A stretch of 27,125 bases of DNA from a virus. Shown piece by piece: positions 1 through 6,529 of the stretch (position 1 is its first letter; each line of letters begins with the position of its first letter). The notes under the pieces were generated by a model that worked only from the letters and a program-made list of their open reading frames with translations, was not told where the DNA came from and searched no databases. The DNA lies in the IMG/VR virus record IMGVR_UViG_3300032236_001403, positions 1-27,125 of that record; one strand, given 5' to 3'. Made by a program: the position numbers and the translations under genes.

Positions 1-199
1 CTCTCCTGCAACTCAAATTGCTGCTACTTGTAGTTATTTCACCGGTTTAGGACAAAGCGTTGTTTTTGTAACCCCTAGATTTGGCGGGGTTGGCATTGAA
101 GTTTTTGCTCTTACGGCAGCGGGGACTTCTTGCAGCACCGTAGCAACAATATTTGCAAATAGCACAAATATTTATATTGCTGGGACTTTCATTGTTTAA
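1..199 (+). CDS. C-terminal end of a virion (probably tail fibre) protein, 5' truncated
   Basis: The frame is open from the window edge (reading from base 2) and stops at TAA 197-199, giving about 65 residues. The fragment is rich in Thr, Ala, Ser, Ile and aromatic residues with alternating hydrophobic positions, as in beta-structured phage fibre or tailspike tails, and it lies directly before small phage genes and the lysis block. No domain can be named. That it is a fibre or receptor-binding protein is inference from composition and place; another virion protein is possible. Confidence 0.6.
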   Translation, partial: SPATQIAATCSYFTGLGQSVVFVTPRFGGVGIEVFALTAAGTSCSTVATIFANSTNIYIAGTFIV

Positions 200-243
200 T
201 TAACTACATTGGATTGGTGTAGTCGGATATTAAAGGAATTGTT

Positions 244-486
244 ATGTCACTCAGCAAATCAACCCTCGTAGATCAAATCACCGTCACGGAAAACGGGATT
301 GTGCTGTTTCGCGAGGCAACGCGCGTTCTTGAGGACGGCGTGGAATTGAGCAAAACCTACCATCGGTCAAGCCTGACCCCCGGGCAAGACATCAGCGGCG
401 TTCCTGCAAACGTGCAAGCGATCTGCAATGCTGCTTGGACTCCAGAGGTTGTGGCATCTTTCCAAGCGGCTCAAGCAAATGGATAA
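244..486 (+). CDS. small conserved phage protein of unknown function
   Basis: An 80-residue protein starting at ATG 244, seven bases after a good AAAGGA ribosome binding site at 232-237. It opens with a short beta-like segment (T-V-T-E-N-G-I-V) and ends with an Ala-rich helix. The motif Y-H-R-S-S-L-x-P-G-Q-D recalls small proteins I know from phages of freshwater and soil proteobacteria, where it often lies behind tail fibre genes; it has no assigned function that I know of. Its stop overlaps the next start by 8 bases, so it probably leads an operon with the genes after it. It could be a fibre chaperone or minor virion protein, but nothing in the sequence shows that. Confidence 0.75.
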   Translation: MSLSKSTLVDQITVTENGIVLFREATRVLEDGVELSKTYHRSSLTPGQDISGVPANVQAICNAAWTPEVVASFQAAQANG

Positions 487-625
487 AGCATCACTGTCAA
501 TCAATCTGCTCAACGCCATCCTTCAGTACCTCGGCCAGCGCCCATACGTTGAGGTTGCGGGTCTGATCAAGGCGCTAGAGCAGGAGGCAACTGAACAACC
601 AAAACCGGAGCCTGAGAATGGCTGA
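479..625 (+). CDS. small helical hypothetical protein
   Basis: A 48-residue protein read from ATG 479, which overlaps the stop of the preceding gene. A longer reading from ATG 428 is possible but would run deep into the upstream gene, so the coupled start is preferred. The chain looks helical (L-L-N-A-I-L-Q-Y-L then V-A-G-L-I-K-A-L-E-Q-E) with an acidic, Pro-rich tail. It ends 8 bases inside the next gene. I do not recognise a family. Small size and position suggest an accessory phage protein. Confidence 0.65.
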   Translation: MDKASLSINLLNAILQYLGQRPYVEVAGLIKALEQEATEQPKPEPENG

Positions 626-791
626 GAAATGGATCAAAGGGGCTATAGCAAAGCCCGGAGCACTCCGGGAGTCCCTTCATGTACCGATGGGCAAGAACAT
701 CCCTGCCAAGGCTCTGAATAAGGCCGCCAAGGCACCCGGCAAACTTGGTCAGCGAGCTCGGCTTGCCAAAACCCTCAAAGGTTTTGACTGA
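618..791 (+). CDS. small basic conserved phage protein (L-G-Q-R-A-R-L-A motif)
   Basis: A 57-residue, strongly basic protein from ATG 618 to TGA 789-791. It begins M-A-E-K-W-I-K and contains two motifs I know from many small phage and prophage proteins: K-P-G-A-L-R-E-S-L near residues 12-20 and G-K-L-G-Q-R-A-R-L-A at residues 41-50. The family is widespread in phages of proteobacteria and has no experimentally assigned function that I know of. The basic charge suggests nucleic acid or DNA-packaging contact, which is inference. It overlaps the previous gene by 8 bases and is separated from the next start by one base. Confidence 0.8.
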   Translation: MAEKWIKGAIAKPGALRESLHVPMGKNIPAKALNKAAKAPGKLGQRARLAKTLKGFD

Positions 792-792
792 G

Positions 793-981
793 ATGGCTAC
801 GGTGGATCAGGTTAACGCCAAGATTGATGCTCACGTTGATATCTGCGCCGTTAGGTACGAAGGCATTGAGAAGGAAACTCGTGGGATTCATGCCCGTATC
901 AAGCGCCTAGAGCAGATCCTGATTACCGGCGGAGGGGCAATTATTATGTTGCTCCTGACGATGATCATGAAGGTAAAGTGA
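793..981 (+). CDS. small C-terminally anchored membrane protein, possible holin accessory
   Basis: A 62-residue protein. ATG 793 lies one base after the preceding stop; an in-frame start further upstream would overlap that gene by 47 bases and is less likely. Residues 1-40 are charged and probably coiled-coil (V-N-A-K-I-D, G-I-H-A-R-I-K-R-L-E-Q); residues 42-60 form one hydrophobic membrane segment ending in lysines. A coiled coil followed by one C-terminal membrane helix is the layout of XhlA-type hemolysin/holin-associated proteins, but the likeness is in layout only. It opens a run of four membrane-protein genes around the endolysin, so a role in host lysis is likely. Confidence 0.65.
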   Translation: MATVDQVNAKIDAHVDICAVRYEGIEKETRGIHARIKRLEQILITGGGAIIMLLLTMIMKVK

Positions 982-1244
982 TGAATTGGGGCGATGTCCT
1001 CAAGGCAGTCATCCCGATCATTGTTGCGTCATTGGCGTGGCTGCTTGGTCAGGTCTCGGAGTTCTCAACTCGGTTGACCAAGATTGAAGGGTCAATGCCT
1101 GCGCTGATCACCAAGGAAGGGGTGCCAACGGACAGCCCAATCAGCGCTGAAAAACGCCATTCAATGAAGGAAGATATCTACCGGGACATCCATGATCTGC
1201 AGGTTCGAGTCAAGTTGATGGAAGAACGTCAAAAAGCCAAGTGA
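978..1244 (+). CDS. N-terminally anchored membrane protein with coiled coil, lysis region
   Basis: An 88-residue protein whose ATG at 978 overlaps the previous stop in a 4-base ATGA junction, behind an AAGG-type ribosome binding site. One hydrophobic segment covers residues 9-24 (K-A-V-I-P-I-I-V-A-S-L-A-W-L-L-G). The rest is polar, with a G-V-P-T-D-S-P-I-S-A-E-K-R-H stretch and a Lys/Glu-rich coiled coil at the end (residues 65-86). This resembles small phage proteins encoded next to endolysins. The topology, a membrane anchor followed by a coiled coil, would also suit an inner-membrane spanin, though no partner outer-membrane lipoprotein was found. Confidence 0.7.
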   Translation: MMNWGDVLKAVIPIIVASLAWLLGQVSEFSTRLTKIEGSMPALITKEGVPTDSPISAEKRHSMKEDIYRDIHDLQVRVKLMEERQKAK

Positions 1245-1408
1245 TGGAATCATCCCTTGAACACCTTTTGAAATTTTGGCCGTTGTTGGCTGGAATGATC
1301 AGCGTGGTCATTGTTTTGGCGCAGCATCACCAACGGACGGCGGTACTGGAAGAAAAGGTCAAAATGCTTTTTGACTTGTACAACAAGATGAAAGACAAGA
1401 ATGGCTGA
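1244..1408 (+). CDS. very small membrane protein of the lysis region
   Basis: A 54-residue protein starting at ATG 1244 in a TGATG overlap with the previous gene and ending at TGA 1406-1408, eight bases into the endolysin gene. Residues 9-26 form one membrane segment, followed by a basic patch (Q-H-H-Q-R-T) and a charged helix with many lysines. One membrane helix plus a short charged tail, coupled to an endolysin, fits a small holin, pinholin or antiholin. Family recognition is lacking, so this is inference from size, topology and place. Confidence 0.6.
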   Translation: MESSLEHLLKFWPLLAGMISVVIVLAQHHQRTAVLEEKVKMLFDLYNKMKDKNG

Positions 1409-1913
1409 CTTCAATCCCGCCTTTGAAAAGATGATTCACGATGAGGGCGGGTTTCAGCTGACTAACATCCCGGGTGACCGGGGAGGTATGACCTATGCAG
1501 GAATCGCAAGAAACCAAAACCCCGACTGGGCCGGCTGGCCTATGGTCGACCGTAAAGAAATGGGCGGATCACTTACATCTATGGTTCGGGAGTTTTATCG
1601 TACGAATTATTGGGATCGGATTAGAGGCGATGAAATCCGTGATCAGCAAATTGCGGAAAGCATCTTCAACTTCGCAGTAAATGCAGGCGTAGGCCTAGCT
1701 ATTAAGCTGGCGCAAGTTGTTGTGGGGGCTATACCAGATGGCGGTGCTGGCGCTAAGACTATTGAGTTACTCAATCAATGCACGGCGGAGAAGTTTATTC
1801 CGTCATACGCCATCAGTAAAATCACACGATACGTTAACCTCTGCAACCGAGACAAAACCCAATCCAAGTTCCTCCTCGGATGGCTTAACCGAACCCTTGC
1901 AGGACTCAAATAA
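1401..1913 (+). CDS. endolysin, glycoside hydrolase family 108 (N-acetylmuramidase)
   Basis: A 170-residue lysozyme-like enzyme that cuts the glycan strands of peptidoglycan to release progeny phage. The GH108 signature is visible: E15-G-G-F with the predicted catalytic glutamate, then N-I-P-G-D-R-G-G-M-T-Y-A-G-I (residues 22-35), and W-D-R-I-R-G-D near residue 71. Residues from about 85 on (I-F-N-F-A-V-N-A-G, then A-I-K-L-A-Q-V-V-V-G) match the small helical peptidoglycan-binding domain usually joined to this family. There is no signal peptide, so release should depend on a holin. The length is normal for the family. It overlaps the upstream small membrane gene by 8 bases and the GTA-type holin gene by 1 base. 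Confidence 0.92.
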   Translation: MADFNPAFEKMIHDEGGFQLTNIPGDRGGMTYAGIARNQNPDWAGWPMVDRKEMGGSLTSMVREFYRTNYWDRIRGDEIRDQQIAESIFNFAVNAGVGLAIKLAQVVVGAIPDGGAGAKTIELLNQCTAEKFIPSYAISKITRYVNLCNRDKTQSKFLLGWLNRTLAGLK

Positions 1914-2350
1914 TGGACCTACTGGGGATCGGAAGCATCGTTGAAGGCGTTGGCAAAATTGCCGGTGACCTTATCACAACGGATAAGGAGAAAATGCAGC
2001 TGGAGCTCGAGGGGCGTAAGCTTGACCTCGAGCAAGCACGTATTGATCAAACCACAGATCTTGCGCAGGTTGAGGTTAATAAGATCGAGGCCGCCAATGC
2101 AAATATCTTTGTATCTGGCTGGCGACCTGCCGTGGGGTGGGTGGGTGTTCTAGGCCTTGCTTATCAATTCCTAGGTTATCCCCTTATGCAATGGATCTGG
2201 GGCTTCCTGCAGGCACTGGATATTGTTCCAAAGGGTCTTAATGCACCACCTGATTTGCAAACCGACCAGCTTATGGTTTTGCTCTCAGGCCTATTAGGCT
2301 TTGGTGGTATGCGCAGCTTTGAAAAATCTAAAGGTGTGGCAGCAAAATGA
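1913..2350 (+). CDS. holin of the 3-TM gene-transfer-agent release family
   Basis: A 145-residue membrane protein that matches the family known as holin of 3 TMs for gene-transfer release. Residues 1-20 form a hydrophobic or amphipathic helix, residues 23-62 a long charged helix rich in Glu, Lys and Gln, residues 66-99 hold the signature F-V-S-G-W-R-P followed by two membrane segments with G-L-A-Y-Q-F-L, and residues 119-133 a last hydrophobic segment before the typical R-S-F-E-K-S-K-G end. It should form the membrane lesion that lets the endolysin out. It is joined by a TAATG overlap to the endolysin gene and by ATGA to the adaptor gene. Confidence 0.88.
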   Translation: MDLLGIGSIVEGVGKIAGDLITTDKEKMQLELEGRKLDLEQARIDQTTDLAQVEVNKIEAANANIFVSGWRPAVGWVGVLGLAYQFLGYPLMQWIWGFLQALDIVPKGLNAPPDLQTDQLMVLLSGLLGFGGMRSFEKSKGVAAK

Positions 2351-2982
2351 CAACTGCTATTACGATGACATACTCGTCATTAGTTGAGAATATCCAGTCT
2401 TACCTTGAGCGTACCGATACTGCAACACTGGAAAAGATTCCTCTTTTCATTATGTTGGCCGAGCAGGTTATTGCTGCGCAAATTAAGTTTCTTGGCAACC
2501 TTACGGTCAATAATAGCACCATGGTTGCCAATACGAGCATCATAGATAAGCCGGCTCGGTGGCATAAAACAGTTAGTTTCAACATTACTGTTAATGGTAC
2601 ACGACAGCCTGTCTTCCTACGGCAATACGAGTATTTGCGTCAGTACTGGCCGGATGCAACCAAGACTGGCACGCCTGTCTACTTTGCTGATTATGACTAC
2701 ACACACTGGTTGATTGCGCCTACACCAGATAGTGCTTACAGCTTCGAAGTATTGTATTATGAACGGGTACAGCCACTGGATTCAACCAATCAAACTAATT
2801 GGTTTACCATCTATGCCCCGCAAGCACTTCTTTATGGGTCATTGCTACAAGCAATGCCTTTCCTAAAGAATGATGAGCGTACGCCTTTATGGCAATCACA
2901 ATATGATGCTATCATGGCCACGTTGGTAAATGAGAATAAGCTTCGTATTGCAGATCGTCAAGCCATTGCGGTGGACTCATGA
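2347..2982 (+). CDS. head-tail adaptor-like virion protein
   Basis: A 211-residue protein starting M-T-T-A-I-T-M-T-Y-S-S-L-V-E-N-I-Q-S-Y-L, the kind of opening (a helix beginning T-Y-x-x-L and then P-L-F-I-M-L-A-E) seen in the adaptor family of podoviruses such as SU10 and in functional equivalents of T7 gp11. The middle is beta-rich with many Tyr and Trp residues, and the C-terminal half has Y-A-P-Q-A-L-L-Y-G-S-L-L-Q-A-M-P-F-L, a helical stretch that I also associate with this family. It would sit below the portal and connect it to the nozzle. The start is chosen for its ATGA overlap with the holin gene. Adaptor is inference from pattern and the tail gene behind it. Confidence 0.65.
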   Translation: MTTAITMTYSSLVENIQSYLERTDTATLEKIPLFIMLAEQVIAAQIKFLGNLTVNNSTMVANTSIIDKPARWHKTVSFNITVNGTRQPVFLRQYEYLRQYWPDATKTGTPVYFADYDYTHWLIAPTPDSAYSFEVLYYERVQPLDSTNQTNWFTIYAPQALLYGSLLQAMPFLKNDERTPLWQSQYDAIMATLVNENKLRIADRQAIAVDS

Positions 2983-4277
2983 GCTATAACAGCCCGTTCT
3001 CGGGAAATGTGATACAGCCAACTGATGTTGCGTATGCATCGTATGCGTTAACATCCACCACTGGCACAATCCAACTTGAATGGCCCATCAACGGGTCGGT
3101 ATCTAATTATGTAGCCACAAGAGTAATGCAGGTCAGTACGACCAGCACTGCCTATGAGCTATGGATGCCACCTGCCAATCAGGCCTCGGTTGGACAAGAT
3201 GCACTGATTTATAACACCGGCACGGTCAAGCTAACGGTTAAGACCTACGGTGGCCTGTCGCAGATTTGCACGATTGATACAAGCAGCTCCGGTAACGGCT
3301 CGGCTGAGTATATCTTCATCACGGCCAATCCGGATACTTCAGGCACGTGGGGCGTTATTGCCTTTGGGTCATCCACAACTGCTGCAAGTGCTGCGTCGCT
3401 TGCCGGTGCCGGTCTAACGCCGATTGCAACAACGCTGAATGCTGCCTATCCTGCAGCTGCAATCTCAACTGGGATTACGTTTAGCTCGGCTGATCGTGCG
3501 GTTGCAAACTACTGGGCAGGCGGAAGTGGGTCTGCAACGCTTCCATCAGCTGCTACGCTAGGCAATAACTGGTATATGCTGTTCCGCAATAACGGAACGG
3601 GCACTTACACAATTAACTGTACCGGCTCTGACCAGATTGACGGTGGCTCAAGTAAGCAATTCAATCCGGATGAGTCCGCGATTATCGTTTGCACTGGAAC
3701 TCGATATTTCACGGTTGGTTATGGCCAATCGAGTTCGTTCTTTTTCAACATTCTGGTTAAGACGGTCACGAGCGGGGCGTATTCGCTTACATCCTCACAG
3801 TGTGCCAACATCATTCAAGAGTATGTTGGAACGCTGACGGGCAACGTAACGGTTACCTACCCGCCGATCGTTAACCTGTATGTTATTAGCAACCAGACGA
3901 CGCCAAACGGGCATACGCTAACGGTCACAACGGGAATTTCCGGTGGTACAACAGCCACCATTCCGGCAAATGCGCAGGCTACGCTGGTTTGTGATGGCAC
4001 AAACTTCTTCAATGCCAACACCGTTCAGTCAGGTGGAACGACATTCAGCATTGTTGATGGCACGGTTACTGGCCCGGCAATCTACTTTGGCAGTGATCCT
4101 ACCACGGGTATTTACCACCCAGGATCAGGTGAATTCGGGGTCGCTGTGCTTGGCGTTCAACGCCTTGATGTAACTACCACAGGGATTTCGGTAACAGGCG
4201 CTGGTGCCTTCTCAGGGGCGGTTTCGGGTACAACTGGAACCTTTACCTCCGGTATTGCCGGTGGAACTTTCCCGTGA
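2979..4277 (+). CDS. beta-rich tail fibre or virion decoration protein with three related domains
   Basis: A 432-residue Thr/Ser/Gly-rich protein without predicted helices of note. Three similar beta domains follow one another: residues about 60-130 (P-P-A-N-Q-A-S-V-G-Q-D then W-G-V-I-A-F-G), about 175-250 (L-P-S-A-A-T-L-G-N-N-W then C-T-G-T-R-Y-F-T-V) and about 275-350 (V-T-Y-P-P-I-V-N-L then C-D-G-T-N-F-F-N-A). The end carries the F-G-S-D-P-T-T-G-I-Y-H-P-G motif often found in phage fibres just before a trimerisation or S74 peptidase domain, but no such domain follows and the protein stops soon after. It overlaps both neighbours by 4 bases and sits between adaptor and nozzle genes. Confidence 0.7.
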   Translation: MSYNSPFSGNVIQPTDVAYASYALTSTTGTIQLEWPINGSVSNYVATRVMQVSTTSTAYELWMPPANQASVGQDALIYNTGTVKLTVKTYGGLSQICTIDTSSSGNGSAEYIFITANPDTSGTWGVIAFGSSTTAASAASLAGAGLTPIATTLNAAYPAAAISTGITFSSADRAVANYWAGGSGSATLPSAATLGNNWYMLFRNNGTGTYTINCTGSDQIDGGSSKQFNPDESAIIVCTGTRYFTVGYGQSSSFFFNILVKTVTSGAYSLTSSQCANIIQEYVGTLTGNVTVTYPPIVNLYVISNQTTPNGHTLTVTTGISGGTTATIPANAQATLVCDGTNFFNANTVQSGGTTFSIVDGTVTGPAIYFGSDPTTGIYHPGSGEFGVAVLGVQRLDVTTTGISVTGAGAFSGAVSGTTGTFTSGIAGGTFP

Positions 4278-6280
4278 CTGCAAAAGTATTTGCACTAGAT
4301 ACCAAAGCTGGTATCCAGCGTGATGGCACTACCTTTGACCGCGACTTCTATACTGCAGGTCGGTGGGTAAGATTTCAGCGTGGCCGGCCTAGAAAAATCT
4401 TAGGCTACGCGGTTATATCGCAACAAGTTCTTGGCCCATCCCGTGGAATATGGGTAAACCCCAATAACGGGTACAACCAGGTCTTTTCTGGATATAACAA
4501 CGGGCTGCAAGAGCTAACGATCAACAACTCAGGTATTGGGGCGGGTGTTACTGACATCACCCTCAATAACTTTACCGCAAGTAGTCTAAACTTGTGGCAG
4601 TTTGATGGGTTTTACGATGTCAATGGCTCGGGTGTAGGCTCACTGCTTGCACACCCTGGGCAGAATCTAAACCAGATTGATGCGGTAACGAATACACCGG
4701 TTTTGATTGGCGATATCAATGGGACGACTTTATCCCAGATTGGCACCTTTCAGAATACGACTTCATATCTTAATGCCACTACTGCGGTTACAATCCCCAC
4801 AACCAATGCATTGATTGGCGCCGGTCAGACCATAACAGGCACAGGTATTCCCTCCGGCACGACGGTTGTGTCGACCACTTTAGCCAACGGGCTTTTAGAT
4901 TCTGTTGCGGTTACGGGTACTGCTGGACAGTGCTCTTGCACAAGCACTTCAGGGCTTTACGTTGGGCAAACCGTAACTGTTGCAGGCACTAATACAGGGT
5001 CGGCAACAGGCATTACGTCCGGCGTAACCTACTACATCATTGCCACTAACTACGCAACGACGTTTACGTTATCAGCAACTGCAGGTGGCGCAGCCATTAC
5101 AACGACGACCGGTTCAACAACCGGTCTAGCATTTACCATTGGCAACTACCAAAAGGTAGTGCTATCTGCGGCGGCAACAACAAGTGGCCTGTCTGCACTT
5201 ACCTTCAATAATAACGTTGCAGTTTCCGGTGGTGTAGTTACTTTGCACCCATACGTGTTTGTCTTTGGCAATAACGGACTGATTAAGAACTGCGCCGCAG
5301 GCAATGCCCAGGACTGGGTATCCGCCGATGCCAATGAGGTTAACGTCTCCACTGGTAAGATTGTACAAGGCCTGCCTGTTCGAGGCGGTTCCAACGCGCC
5401 ATCAGGTTTATTTTGGAGCCTCGATAGTCTGGTAAGGGTATCCTACATTGGTGGTGCGGGAACACCGCCGCAGTATTGGCGGTATGACATCATTTCCAGC
5501 CAGTCCTCGATTATGTCGAGCCAGTCGGTCATTGAGTATGATGGCGTCTACTACTGGTGTGGCGTAGATCGGTTTCTGCTATATAACGGCGTGGTTAAGG
5601 AAATCCCTAACGATTTCAATCAGAACTACTTCTTTGATAACTTAAACTACTCCCAGCGGCAGAAAGTTTGGGTCAGCAAAGTCCCTCGATATGGCGAGAT
5701 CTGGTGGTTCTACCCACGGGGTGACGCAACCGAGTGTACTGACGCCATCATTTACAACGTCCGTGAGAACGTATGGTATGACGCCGGTGAGGCATTAGGC
5801 GCACGCCGATCGGCAGGTTACTTTTCACAAGTCTTTGCGCATCCTGTTTGGGCAAGTTGGGAAACCGATGCTGATGGCTTTATCAAAGTTTGGCAGCATG
5901 AGATCGGAACCGACGCCATCGATGGTAGGAATGCCTTAGCCATTGATTCCTATTTTGAGACCAATGATGTTGGGTGGGTATCTGGTGGGCCTAGCGTTCC
6001 TGCGCCTATTGGGGATAATAGGTGGATACGGATTGAAAGGATTGAACCTGACTTTATTCAATCCGAGGATATGACCGTAGTGGTTACCGGTAGGCCATTT
6101 GCACAAGGCGGCGATGTAGAGTCAGCTGAATACGTATTTGGGCCTGATACTGGCAAAGTGGATATGCGTGAGCAACGCCGTGAATTACGTTTGCGGTTCC
6201 GTTCCAACATTGCCGGCGGTAACTATCAAGTAGGTAAGATTCTTCTCAATGCGACCATTGGCGATGTGAGACCTTACTAA
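4274..6280 (+). CDS. tail nozzle-like structural protein with an inserted beta domain
   Basis: A 668-residue protein starting at GTG 4274 in a GTGA overlap. The N-terminus (L-D-T-K-A-G-I-Q-R-D-G-T-T-F-D, then W-V-R-F-Q-R-G-R-P-R-K-I-L-G-Y) is the typical opening of podoviral nozzle or stabilisation proteins that continue the tail tube below the adaptor, as P22 gp10 does. The C-terminal half has repeated aromatic strands (V-I-E-Y-D-G-V-Y-Y-W-C-G-V-D-R-F-L-L-Y) as expected for a beta-propeller. Residues about 168-290 are different: Thr/Ala/Gly-rich with G-Q-T-I-T-G-T-G-I-P-S-G-T-T-V and G-L-Y-V-G-Q-T-V-T-V-A-G, looking like one or two inserted Ig-like or carbohydrate-binding modules. The assignment rests on pattern and gene order. 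Confidence 0.7.
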   Translation: MTAKVFALDTKAGIQRDGTTFDRDFYTAGRWVRFQRGRPRKILGYAVISQQVLGPSRGIWVNPNNGYNQVFSGYNNGLQELTINNSGIGAGVTDITLNNFTASSLNLWQFDGFYDVNGSGVGSLLAHPGQNLNQIDAVTNTPVLIGDINGTTLSQIGTFQNTTSYLNATTAVTIPTTNALIGAGQTITGTGIPSGTTVVSTTLANGLLDSVAVTGTAGQCSCTSTSGLYVGQTVTVAGTNTGSATGITSGVTYYIIATNYATTFTLSATAGGAAITTTTGSTTGLAFTIGNYQKVVLSAAATTSGLSALTFNNNVAVSGGVVTLHPYVFVFGNNGLIKNCAAGNAQDWVSADANEVNVSTGKIVQGLPVRGGSNAPSGLFWSLDSLVRVSYIGGAGTPPQYWRYDIISSQSSIMSSQSVIEYDGVYYWCGVDRFLLYNGVVKEIPNDFNQNYFFDNLNYSQRQKVWVSKVPRYGEIWWFYPRGDATECTDAIIYNVRENVWYDAGEALGARRSAGYFSQVFAHPVWASWETDADGFIKVWQHEIGTDAIDGRNALAIDSYFETNDVGWVSGGPSVPAPIGDNRWIRIERIEPDFIQSEDMTVVVTGRPFAQGGDVESAEYVFGPDTGKVDMREQRRELRLRFRSNIAGGNYQVGKILLNATIGDVRPY

Positions 6281-6528
6281 TGGCGCAGCCGCTAATCTAT
6301 GACCCGCGGTATCATACCTTTGAGTCATGGGCTGCACTAATGTGTGAGCAATACGCACCACAGCAATTGGAAATCCCAACAGCATTTACCGATTGGCAAA
6401 AGTGGGGCAATGGCATCAAGGCCATTGACGTATTTACCAATGAGGCTATCCCAAGTACAGATAACTATGCCAATTGGTATGATTGGGCTGCGGCGTTGTT
6501 AGGCGCAGTGAACCCGGATGTAGGCTAA
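6280..6528 (+). CDS. small hypothetical protein of the virion operon
   Basis: An 82-residue protein in a TAATG overlap with the nozzle-like gene. It is rich in Trp, Tyr and Ala (six Trp), with F-E-S-W-A-A-L-M-C-E-Q-Y-A-P and Y-A-N-W-Y-D-W-A-A-A-L-L-G. No membrane segment or known domain is seen. Its constant reading frame between two large virion genes and one-base spacing to the next start argue that it is expressed. It may be a minor virion or assembly protein; that is inference from location. Confidence 0.7.
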   Translation: MAQPLIYDPRYHTFESWAALMCEQYAPQQLEIPTAFTDWQKWGNGIKAIDVFTNEAIPSTDNYANWYDWAAALLGAVNPDVG

Positions 6529-6529
6529 T

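Noticed and set aside
203-223. ACTACA / TGTAGT hairpin behind the first gene, possible terminator
   Set aside because: The 6-bp A/T-rich stem has a 9-base loop and no U-run, and the next gene's ribosome binding site follows at once.
1495-1944. Frames embedded in the endolysin gene as possible spanin genes
   Set aside because: Neither has a lipobox Cys or a convincing signal followed by a coiled coil; they follow from the endolysin codons.
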